DNA of 27,101 nucleotides, from the NCBI GenBank assembly GCA_003644265.1, contig QNBX01000049.1, positions 1-27,101 on the forward strand, in the 5' to 3' direction. Source of the stretch: Planctomycetota bacterium. GTDB lineage: Bacteria > Planctomycetota > B15-G4. Shown piece by piece: positions 1-6,769 of this stretch; the stretch's first letter is position 1, and the number at the start of each line of letters is the position of its first letter. The notes beneath the pieces were generated by a model. It saw nothing but the letters and a program-made list of their open reading frames with translations. It had not been told where the DNA came from and searched no databases. The translations under genes were made by a program, and so were the position numbers.

Positions 1-1538
1 CCCATGGGGGCAAACAGACCCGCCTCCTCCCAGATCCAGCGCATGCCCGCGGAGGTGGCGCTGGCCGGCCCGGGCACGTCGTCCGCCGGCACGAACAGCG
101 CCTGCCCGCGGGCCACGTCGACGTCCGGCGCCCGGGCGCGCAGCTCCAGGATGGCGCCGGGCCCCAGGGTGATGGTTGCGTTCAGCTCCAGGTCGCGGAA
201 GGGGCCTAGGATCACCAGGGCCGAGTTGCGGTCCAGGGTCACATCGTCAGGCAGATCCGGCGCTGGAGGCGGATCGGCCAGACGCGCCGCGGCCTCGGCG
301 CGCAGCAGGGGGGACAGGACCTCCAGGCGGCGCTCGGCGATGGTCGTCACGCAAAACACGGCCGCCATCCCCGCCACCACCATCCGACGGGCCGAGCGGC
401 CGGAGGTTTCGCCCCCTCCCGGAGCGCTTGGATCGTCCGCCGAGGGCAGCAGCCCAGCCGAGCGCAGTCGCAGCAGGGACGGAGGCAGCCCGGCCAGCAG
501 GGCCCCGCCAAGCAGCAACGACAGATGCGAGAGCTGGGTCTGCAGCGTGCTCGCCAGCACCGCCGCCGCGGGGGCCAGCAGCATGGCCGTGGCGTCGGTC
601 AGGGCCAGGGGCGAGGGCCGCACGCGGCAGATGGCGGCCAGCACCAGCGCCGCGCAGGCCAGCAGCGCCAGCGCGGGAGCCACGCGCGGCAGCAGCCCGC
701 GGGTGGGCCGCGGCAGGTGCTCGAAGGACTCGGTCTGGGACGGGGGCGGCCGGGTCGCGGGGATGCCGGGGAGCGCAGCGGGCTGGGTGCCGGTGTGGAG
801 CGACAGGGACAGCAGGGTCATGGGCCCGCCCTGGGTCCAGAGCGTGGGCGGGCCGGTGGGCGCGGCGTCCAGGCTGGCGCTGGCGAGCGATACGCCGGCC
901 AGGGACAGGTCGACCCGTCGACCGCGGAGCTGCAGCGCGAGCTGGAAGCCGCTGTACTTGCTCAGGTGCGCAAAGATCTCATGACCACGCGCGGCGGCCG
1001 GGCCATCCGGCCGGGGGATGCTGCCGACGCCTGTGGCCAGCGTGGCCAGGCTGCCGTCCGCCGCGCGCTCGGCCAGTTCCACGCGGTAGGGCTCGGCGGG
1101 CCAGACCCGCGCCAGCAGGGCGCGCTGCCCGGGCAGGGGCAGGCTCAACACCAGGGCCGCGGGACCGCTCGGTCGCACGGCGCTGACGCCGATGCGCGTG
1201 GGGGCGGCCGCCAAGGGGGCCGGTGCGCCGGCATGCCGGGGCGTCACGCCAAGCGCATCAGGCCCCGCGTCCGGTGTGCTGCCTGGTCCCGCGGACGCGT
1301 CCGCGCCGGGTCCGGCCAGCGTGGTGGTCACCAGCTCCTGCCCGGGTTGAAGCGTCAGCCCCGGGTCGCGCTGTGAGATCGTGCTCAGCGCCTCGCCATC
1401 TTCGCGCAGCTCCCAGAAGCTGCCGCTCGGGACGACACGCCGGCTCCAGGGGTCGTTGCGGTCGAGCTGGCGCGCGAGCCCGAGGGCTCCGAGCAGCAGC
1501 AGCGCCGCCAGTGCGACGCGTAGCACCTGCCTGCCCAC
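1..1538 (-). CDS. Membrane protein of unknown function, partial (C-terminus outside window)
   Basis: Reading the minus strand from a GTG at 1538, the frame stays open for 512 codons and runs off the left edge, so the C-terminus is missing. The start is supported by a GGAGG about 10 nt upstream, lying inside the end of the preceding aminomutase gene; only 2 nt separate that gene's stop from this GTG, so the two are probably co-transcribed. Residues 1-22 form a hydrophobic signal or anchor segment. A beta-rich, Pro/Ala-containing region of about 250 residues follows (extracytoplasmic by inference). Hydrophobic segments then lie near residues 285-305, 312-355 (probably two) and 382-400, followed by another soluble beta-like region. 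I see no catalytic motif and do not recognise the family. A hydrolase or lectin-like domain could lie beyond the edge. Coding reality is well supported; function is unknown. Confidence 0.75.
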   Translation of the reverse strand, partial: MGRQVLRVALAALLLLGALGLARQLDRNDPWSRRVVPSGSFWELREDGEALSTISQRDPGLTLQPGQELVTTTLAGPGADASAGPGSTPDAGPDALGVTPRHAGAPAPLAAAPTRIGVSAVRPSGPAALVLSLPLPGQRALLARVWPAEPYRVELAERAADGSLATLATGVGSIPRPDGPAAARGHEIFAHLSKYSGFQLALQLRGRRVDLSLAGVSLASASLDAAPTGPPTLWTQGGPMTLLSLSLHTGTQPAALPGIPATRPPPSQTESFEHLPRPTRGLLPRVAPALALLACAALVLAAICRVRPSPLALTDATAMLLAPAAAVLASTLQTQLSHLSLLLGGALLAGLPPSLLRLRSAGLLPSADDPSAPGGGETSGRSARRMVVAGMAAVFCVTTIAERRLEVLSPLLRAEAAARLADPPPAPDLPDDVTLDRNSALVILGPFRDLELNATITLGPGAILELRARAPDVDVARGQALFVPADDVPGPASATSAGMRWIWEEAGLFAPM

Positions 1539-1540
1539 GG

Positions 1541-2683
1541 TCAGCTCGCCTCCGGGCCGGAGTAGTGGTGCCGGCTGCCGTCGGGCGCTTCGAGCACCAG
1601 GCCCCCGCGCCTGTCGGGCTGGGCCCAGGGGTAGTCGAGCGGCAGCTTGCCGTGTCCGCCAGGCACGTCCAGCAGCCAACGCGGCAGGGCGTGGCCGGGC
1701 ACACTCCCGCGCAGCGCGCGCATCAGGGCCTGACCGCGAGCCAGCGGGACGCGCAGGTGAGCCGTGCCGGGGACCAGGTCGGCCTGGTGCAACGCGTAGG
1801 GCCGCACGCGCGCCGCCAGCAGGGCAAAGAGCAGCTCGCGCTGAAGCTCCGGCGTGTCGTTGATTCCAGCCAGCAGCACCGACTGGTTGAGCACATCCAC
1901 GTCGGCGGCGCGCAGCCGGGCCACGGCCGCCCGCGCGGCGTCGGTCAGCTCCTGCGCGTGGTTGAAGTGCGTCACCAGCGTGAGCGGCTTGCTCAGCTGG
2001 CCCAGCCGGGTCGCCAGGACGTCGGTGACCCGGAACGGGTTCACCACCGGCATGCGCGTGTGGATGCGCAGGCTGACCAGCTGGGGCAGGGCGTCCAGCC
2101 GGCCCAGCACCGCAGCCAGCCGATCGTCGCTGAGCGTGAGCGGGTCGCCGCCGGTGAGGATCACCTCGCGCAGCTCGGGCTCGCCCGCCAGCCAGCTCAG
2201 GGCGGCGTCCAGCGCGGCCTCGTCCAGGGCGTATTCAGCTCGCCCCACCAGGCGCTTGCGGAAGCAATGCCGGCAGTGCACCGAGCAGATCGGCGTGGGC
2301 GACAGCAGGGCCCGGTCGCGGTAGCGCCGCGTGACGCCGCGCAGCGGATGGTTGGCGGGGGTCTCGTCGCCGATGGGGTCGCTGCGCTCCTCGGGCCGCA
2401 GGCTCAGCTCGGAGGGGGAGGGCACCGCCAAGGCCCAGATCGGGTCGTCGCTCGAGGCCCGTCGCGCCAACGACAGGTAGTAAGGGGTGGCGCGCATGCC
2501 ATAGGCCGCGATGGCCTTCCCGACGCCCTCCCGATCGAGCACCGGGAGATCAAAGCGTCCGGGAAACAGCCGCTCGATGTCGTCGAGCGACGTGGCCGCG
2601 TGGGCGTGCTGCCAGCGCCAGTCGGCCACGGTGGCGGGATCGGAGACGGTGGGCGCGAGCATGCGGGGCATGGTAGCTGTCAC
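1541..2683 (-). CDS. KamA/EpmB-family radical SAM lysine 2,3-aminomutase-like protein
   Basis: A PLP- and SAM-dependent aminomutase-type protein of 380 residues. KamA interconverts L-lysine and L-beta-lysine; the paralogue EpmB makes beta-lysine for elongation factor P. The radical SAM cluster motif CSVHCRHC has its three cysteines at 133, 137 and 140. The PLP-binding lysine is expected at about 346 in PGGHGKLPL, which matches the family's PGGxGK signature. GIND and the Asp in HQADLVPG match positions implicated in substrate amine binding. Phe-Arg after the last cluster cysteine is EpmB-like, while the length lies between EpmB (about 340) and KamA (about 416), so I do not choose. The start is uncertain: GTG at 2683, ATG at 2671 or ATG at 2662, none with a strong ribosome site. 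It lies 112 bp after the PHP gene and just before a membrane protein gene. No efp or poxA gene is visible here. Confidence 0.9.
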   Translation of the reverse strand: MTATMPRMLAPTVSDPATVADWRWQHAHAATSLDDIERLFPGRFDLPVLDREGVGKAIAAYGMRATPYYLSLARRASSDDPIWALAVPSPSELSLRPEERSDPIGDETPANHPLRGVTRRYRDRALLSPTPICSVHCRHCFRKRLVGRAEYALDEAALDAALSWLAGEPELREVILTGGDPLTLSDDRLAAVLGRLDALPQLVSLRIHTRMPVVNPFRVTDVLATRLGQLSKPLTLVTHFNHAQELTDAARAAVARLRAADVDVLNQSVLLAGINDTPELQRELLFALLAARVRPYALHQADLVPGTAHLRVPLARGQALMRALRGSVPGHALPRWLLDVPGGHGKLPLDYPWAQPDRRGGLVLEAPDGSRHHYSGPEAS

Positions 2684-2795
2684 GGGCTGGGCGCGGATGA
2701 CTTCTGCCTCGCCCGGCGAAGGCGGCCCTGTTTGCCTCTGTGTCCGAAGCCGCAGCGGGGGCGACGAGCCTCGGACGGCGCCCGAGCGCTGCGAG

Positions 2796-5060
2796 CTAGA
2801 ACGGCGAGCAGACCGTGGTGAGCAGGCCGTTGCTGAACGCGAAGCCCTTGGGCTGGGTGGCGTCCGGCGCGATGGCCTGCCAAGCCACCACCGCGCCCAC
2901 CAGGGCCGGGTCGGCGGGCATCTGGAAGACCACGTCGAAAGCGCCGCCCGTGAGCGGCGCGGGCACCTGCAGCGCGAGCGGCAGGCTCACCAGGAGCTTG
3001 CCGGCCTTGAAGGGGATGCCGCTGAACTCGGGCGCGAGCCCCGCGATCAGGTAGGCCGTGGAGCTGTTGTCAAAACCCGTGACGGAGAGCGTGTTGACGG
3101 CGCCGAGCGCCGGGCTGGAGCTGCTGCTCAGGTTGCCCACGTGGGGCGCGCCGAGCAGCGTGCCGTAGGGCACGTGGCTGCAGCCGCCCGGCTGAAAGAA
3201 GACCGGGTTGCTGTAGGCCTCCAGGCTGCCGCTCGCGGTGGAGCTGTAGAGGCGATACCAGCTGCGCGTGTCGGGGTCGACCGTGACCACGCACTCGAAC
3301 ACGCCGGAGCCGGTGAGCGGCGACGACTGGCACGGGATGCTCTCGGAGGCGTCGCCCACGCGCCCGGAAAAGAGCGTGACGGTGGCCGTGTCGGGGCCGA
3401 AGTCATAGTGCGCGCGCACGCTCACCGTGGGCGCCGTCTGACCGGCCACGAGCGTCTGGATCGTGCCCATGCCCAAGCTCTGTCCGTCGTGCAGCAGCTC
3501 GAGGATCAGCGTGTGGCCGTTGGACACGAACGAGCGCCCGTTGCGCACGGCCGCGCTGATGTTCTCCAGCGAGAAGCTCTCGCCCGGCATGAGCAGCGCA
3601 CGGTTGGCGCCGAACGCGAAGGCCTCGTCGTGGGTGTCGCTGCCCGAGTAGGCGAACAGCACGCGACCCGCCAGCATCCAATCGACCCAGCGCTGCACGT
3701 GCCCGCCCAGGCCGTCGCTCTCGGCGCCGTTCCAGATCTCCACGCCCTGCAGGCCGTTGGACTCCATGCCCGAGGTGGCGGCGAACGAGTTCCAGCCGAA
3801 CGAGTCGTCCATGGGGTGATGGGCCACGGGCCAGCCGCCGTCCGCGCGGATCTCGGCGATGTTGCCGAGGAAGGGGTCGAGCTCGTCGGTGAAGAAGCCG
3901 TCGCAGAAGCCCCAGAACTCCGGGCTGCCGCCGTGGTGTCGGTGCGTGATGCCGTGGGCGCCCATGTGGTTGGCGGAGGTGGCGATCAGGCACAGCAGGT
4001 CGCCCAGGTCGCTGCCCACCTGCGGGCCTTCTTCGTCGCTGGACAGCTCGGTGTCGGGCATGGCCACGAAGCTGGCGTCGGTGATGGCTGCGCACTCCGC
4101 GACGATGGCCTGGTACTCGGCCTCGCTGTTGATGCAGTAGCTGTGGTCGGTGGCCGAGAACCAGTCGAGGCCCAGGGCTTGGTACTGCGACTTGAGCTGG
4201 GCGTAGCTGAACGAGCCGCTGGTCTGCAGCGATTCGGCGCCGCAGTCGCCCGACGGCGCGCAGGCCCCTGAGGCCTCGCCATGGCATGAGTGCACGTGCA
4301 GGTCGCCCGCGTGCAGGCTCAGGCCGGGCAGGCCCGCCGCCAGGGCCGGTGGCACGCCGCGCCAGGGCGGCAGCAGCGTGAGTGGGCGCCGCGTGCGTTG
4401 CGTGTGCGCGGCGCCGTCCGCGTCGGTCCAGGACACGTCCAGCAGCAGCTCACGCTCGGTGCCGGGGGCGTCGCTGGCGTCGAACACCATCCACAGCGGC
4501 AGCTGGACATCTGCGCGCCCGAAGCTGGGGGCCTCGCCGTTGCCCAGCCGCGCGCTCAGCGCATCGAGCCGCGCCACGGCCTGGTGCCAGGCGTCGATGG
4601 CGGCGTCTCCTGTGAGCGGCGGCGCGTTTGCCGGCCCGTACACATCCGGGCGCGCGGAGCGGTGCCCGACCAGCTCCTCGGGCAGGCGCTCCACCATCGC
4701 GCCGATGGCCGAGAACTCAGGATCGCCGCGGAGCGAGAGTGACAGGTCCGTGGCGAACAGCGCCTGCTGCGGTCGGTCCGCACGGGCCAGCCTGAGCCCC
4801 GTGACCCGCGCGCTGCGCCCCGCCGGGTCCGGGTTGTCGATCAGGACCTGCCCCGCCACCAGCAGCCGCTGGCGCGCGGCCGCCGGCAGGTGCGGCACCA
4901 CGATCAGGTCCGGCGCGTTGGCCACCTGCGCGGCCGGCGGCGCGATGCCCCCGGCGGGCGCGGGGACGGCGCCTTCTGCGCCGGGCGCCACGTTCCACAG
5001 CGCGACAACAGCGGACAGTCCCAGCGGCAGTGCGAGGATCAACGAGAAGGGAGAACGCAT
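2796..5060 (-). CDS. Secreted PHP-domain protein with C-terminal beta module
   Basis: A 754-residue exported protein. Residues 1-30 form a Sec-type signal peptide (MRS, then a hydrophobic run). Residues 45-240 are a beta-rich N-terminal region. Residues 250-530 form a PHP (polymerase and histidinol phosphatase) metallo-domain: DLHVHS with His255 and His257, TDH with Asp305 and His306, Glu338, HHP at 414-416, and SDTH with Asp475 and His477. These match the metal ligands of PHP phosphoesterases, so a trinuclear-metal hydrolase is plausible; the substrate is unknown. A beta domain follows, and residues 623-754 form a tail with the pattern hydrophobic-LPLALQVP, ADPALVGAVVAWQA and a terminal VCSPF, resembling tails I associate with secreted Planctomycetota proteins. 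The ATG at 5060 has GAGG 8 nt upstream. Cys pairs near 259-273 fit an extracytoplasmic location. Confidence 0.85.
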   Translation of the reverse strand: MRSPFSLILALPLGLSAVVALWNVAPGAEGAVPAPAGGIAPPAAQVANAPDLIVVPHLPAAARQRLLVAGQVLIDNPDPAGRSARVTGLRLARADRPQQALFATDLSLSLRGDPEFSAIGAMVERLPEELVGHRSARPDVYGPANAPPLTGDAAIDAWHQAVARLDALSARLGNGEAPSFGRADVQLPLWMVFDASDAPGTERELLLDVSWTDADGAAHTQRTRRPLTLLPPWRGVPPALAAGLPGLSLHAGDLHVHSCHGEASGACAPSGDCGAESLQTSGSFSYAQLKSQYQALGLDWFSATDHSYCINSEAEYQAIVAECAAITDASFVAMPDTELSSDEEGPQVGSDLGDLLCLIATSANHMGAHGITHRHHGGSPEFWGFCDGFFTDELDPFLGNIAEIRADGGWPVAHHPMDDSFGWNSFAATSGMESNGLQGVEIWNGAESDGLGGHVQRWVDWMLAGRVLFAYSGSDTHDEAFAFGANRALLMPGESFSLENISAAVRNGRSFVSNGHTLILELLHDGQSLGMGTIQTLVAGQTAPTVSVRAHYDFGPDTATVTLFSGRVGDASESIPCQSSPLTGSGVFECVVTVDPDTRSWYRLYSSTASGSLEAYSNPVFFQPGGCSHVPYGTLLGAPHVGNLSSSSSPALGAVNTLSVTGFDNSSTAYLIAGLAPEFSGIPFKAGKLLVSLPLALQVPAPLTGGAFDVVFQMPADPALVGAVVAWQAIAPDATQPKGFAFSNGLLTTVCSPF

Positions 5061-5266
5061 GCTGGTGGCCTCGCAGGTGCGGCGCCCCGTAGCCCACCGC
5101 AGCGGTGAAGGGGGCGCCGCATTCTAGCGCCGAAGGGCCGCGGGCGGTCGAGCACAGTTGGCGCGACAGCGGGCGCGTGGCGCGCCACGCGGCGGTCCGC
5201 GATGTAGACGGGAGAAGAGCCCGTGGGCGCGAAGCGCCGGCTGTAGACCCCGGAGCGCAGGGGCGG
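5061..5266. other. Intergenic region with strong GC palindromes
   Basis: This 206-bp gap lies between the ribbon-helix-helix gene and the PHP gene, both on the minus strand. It holds a perfect 18-bp palindrome at 5174-5191 (CGCGTGGCG and its mirror) and a 5-bp GC stem with a 3-nt loop at 5226-5238. The hairpins could end or stabilise the upstream SPFH operon transcript, but neither is followed by a T-run. The PHP promoter must also lie here or further upstream; I see no consensus. No credible small gene was found. Confidence 0.45.
5174..5191. repeat. Perfect 18-bp GC palindrome
   Basis: The 9-base half CGCGTGGCG is followed directly by its reverse complement. On either strand it can fold into a stem, or it can act as a two-fold symmetric protein site. 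It lies about 75 bp after the stop of the ribbon-helix-helix gene and about 115 bp before the PHP gene start. It is either part of the operon end or a binding site; the sequence alone does not decide. Confidence 0.5.
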
Positions 5267-5509
5267 CTAGGACGGGCCGCCGCCCTTGCGCTTCCGCAGG
5301 GCCTCGCGCAGCAGGAACTCCAGCTGCCCGTTGAGGCTGCGCAGGTCCTGATTGGCCCAGGCTCGGAGCTCGGCCAGCAGGGCCGGAGGCAAGCGCAGCA
5401 GGAAGGCCTTGCGCTCCGACTTGCCGCCCCGGACGTCGCGCTCGCCCTCGCCACCCTCGCTCGGGTCGTCAGGCGTTGCTGGTGTGGGTGTGTGTGCGTC
5501 GGCGGCCAT
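5267..5509 (-). CDS. Small ribbon-helix-helix (Arc-like) protein paired with SPFH gene
   Basis: An 80-residue protein. The first 30 residues are Pro/Asp/Gly-rich and probably disordered. Residues 33-40 (RKAFLLRL) fit the DNA-contacting beta-strand of a ribbon-helix-helix fold, residues 42-53 fit helix A, and residues 57-72 fit helix B, with a turn containing SLNGQ between them; a basic Arg/Lys tail follows. This is the Arc/MetJ-type arrangement, which dimerises and reads operators. It lies 65 bp downstream of the SPFH gene on the same strand, with a strong hairpin between them, so co-transcription is likely. By inference it may bind the AT-rich palindrome before the SPFH gene and repress its own operon. 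The ATG at 5509 has no clear Shine-Dalgarno site. The fold is assigned from pattern only; it could instead serve as a protein-protein adaptor for the SPFH complex. Confidence 0.75.
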   Translation of the reverse strand: MAADAHTPTPATPDDPSEGGEGERDVRGGKSERKAFLLRLPPALLAELRAWANQDLRSLNGQLEFLLREALRKRKGGGPS

Positions 5510-5534
5510 GATGTCTTCAGGCTGGGTTCACCGG

Positions 5535-5570
5535 GGCGGGAGGCGTCGCGCCCGGGCGCCGCCTCCCGCC
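5535..5570. other. Hairpin between SPFH and ribbon-helix-helix genes
   Basis: Arms GGCGGGAGGCG (5535-5545) and CGCCTCCCGCC (5560-5570) pair perfectly over 11 bp around a 14-nt loop that itself contains the palindrome GCGCCCGGGCGC. No T-run follows on the minus strand, so it is more likely an attenuator, a processing site or an mRNA-stability element than a simple intrinsic terminator. It could set different amounts of SPFH and ribbon-helix-helix protein from one transcript. Confidence 0.5.
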
Positions 5571-5574
5571 AGCA

Positions 5575-6471
5575 TCAGTTGTAGAGGCCGCCGACGTTCA
5601 CGACCGGCTGGGCGTGGGCGTTGCCGCACAGCACCACCAGCAGATTGCCCACCAGGGTGGCGCGGCGCTCGGCGTCCAGCTCGACCACGCCGCGCTCGCT
5701 CAGCTGGGTCAGGGCGTCCTCCACCATGTGCACGGCGCCCTCGACGATCTTCGTTCGCGCGGCGATGACGGCGCTGGCCTGCTGGCGCTGCAGCATGGCG
5801 CTGGCGATCTCCGGCGCGTAGGCCAGATGGCTGATGCGCGCCTCGAGCACCTCGATGCCGGCGCGGTCGAGGCGGCTCTGCAGCTCGTTCAGCAGCTCCT
5901 GGGCCGTCTCGGCCGTGTCGCCGCGCAGGCTGGGTACGTCGGAGTCGGACACGTTCTCGTCGTAGGGGTGCGTCTTGGCCAGATGGCGGATGGCCGTCTC
6001 GATCTGCACGTCGACGTACTCGAAGTAATCCTCCACGTCGAAGCGCGCCTGGGCCGTGTCGCGCACCTGCCACACGACCACGGCGCCGATCTCGATCGGG
6101 TTGCCCACCAGGTCGTTGACCTTGATGGTCTCGCTGGACAGGTTGTGCACCCGCAGCGAGATCTCGTGCTTCATGGTGAACGGGCAGGTCCAGTAGAAGC
6201 CGGGCGTGCGCACGGTGCCGCGGTAGCGCCCGAACAGCACCAGTACGCGGCTCATGTTCGGGTTCACCAGGAAGAAGCCGCACAGGATCGTGATGGTCAG
6301 CGGGATCGAGGCGAAGAAGCTGATCAGGAAGGCCGGGTGCTGATCGCTGAACAGGCCGTTCTGCACGCCATAGGTGATCAAGGCGGCCCAGTAGAGCGGG
6401 ATGCACGGCAGTATCAGCCAGCCGCTGCGGGCGTTGAAGGTCAGCTCGTTGGAGGCGGGTCGTTCGCTCAT
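5575..6471 (-). CDS. SPFH/Band 7 (stomatin/prohibitin-like) membrane protein
   Basis: A 298-residue SPFH-superfamily protein. Such proteins form large membrane-bound oligomeric cages and scaffold membrane microdomains or proteases. Two hydrophobic segments (about residues 17-36 and 47-69) precede the SPFH domain (about 67-230), with the typical run of [17 protein letters not shown], an [21 protein letters not shown] strand block, and a helical region ending in REG-like [17 protein letters not shown]. The C-terminal helix region (residues 235-285) is Ala/Glu-rich and would assemble the oligomer. No NfeD-type partner or FtsH gene is next to it; the neighbour is a ribbon-helix-helix protein. The ATG at 6471 has a weak GAGAG upstream, and a 24-bp palindrome lies 30-53 bp upstream of it. 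Confidence 0.92.
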   Translation of the reverse strand: MSERPASNELTFNARSGWLILPCIPLYWAALITYGVQNGLFSDQHPAFLISFFASIPLTITILCGFFLVNPNMSRVLVLFGRYRGTVRTPGFYWTCPFTMKHEISLRVHNLSSETIKVNDLVGNPIEIGAVVVWQVRDTAQARFDVEDYFEYVDVQIETAIRHLAKTHPYDENVSDSDVPSLRGDTAETAQELLNELQSRLDRAGIEVLEARISHLAYAPEIASAMLQRQQASAVIAARTKIVEGAVHMVEDALTQLSERGVVELDAERRATLVGNLLVVLCGNAHAQPVVNVGGLYN

Positions 6472-6769
6472 GGTCTGGCTCTCGAATGGAATGTGACTGG
6501 TATCTTGGTGATATCATTGAGATATGCAAGCGCAGATTGCCGCCCGGCCGGCGAGGCGGGCCCGGAGACGCCCGAAGTCAGGTGAGAAACATGGGCACGA
6601 AGGCTGAATTCTGAGCCTGTGGCGCCGTGGTGGCCCTCTCCAGGATTGCTCCGGTGCAAGCTCCCGGGGGGCCCAGCTGGGGTTGGGCGCGGCTGGCGAG
6701 GCTGGCGAGGCGCGGACGACCTGGCTGGGGCTTGCGCCGGGCGCGCTTCCTGAGGGGGCGAGTTGCGCG
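6472..6769. other. 298-bp intergenic region upstream of SPFH gene
   Basis: This gap follows the lipoprotein gene (stop at 6770, minus) and precedes the SPFH gene. Its only clear element is the AT-rich palindrome at 6501-6524, which stands out against the GC-rich surroundings. The part from about 6530 to 6769 has no ribosome site, coding frame or strong hairpin that I can support, though it has short GGCGAGGCT-type direct repeats around 6690-6715. Confidence 0.5.
6501..6524. promoter_or_regulatory. AT-rich imperfect palindrome, candidate operator of SPFH operon
   Basis: The 24-bp element is TATCT, 3 nt, TGATATCA, 3 nt, AGATA: 18 of 24 positions are symmetric about the central TGATATCA. It ends 30 bp before the SPFH ATG, where promoter or operator DNA is expected. 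On the minus strand TTGCAT and AAGATA flank it with a 17-bp spacer, but neither matches a consensus well. Spaced half-sites of this type suit a dimeric or tetrameric repressor, and the operon's own ribbon-helix-helix protein is the obvious candidate. That link is inference. Confidence 0.55.

Noticed and set aside
1223..4271. Long plus-strand frames over the aminomutase and PHP genes
   Set aside because: Both minus-strand genes have full motif sets; the plus frames have none.
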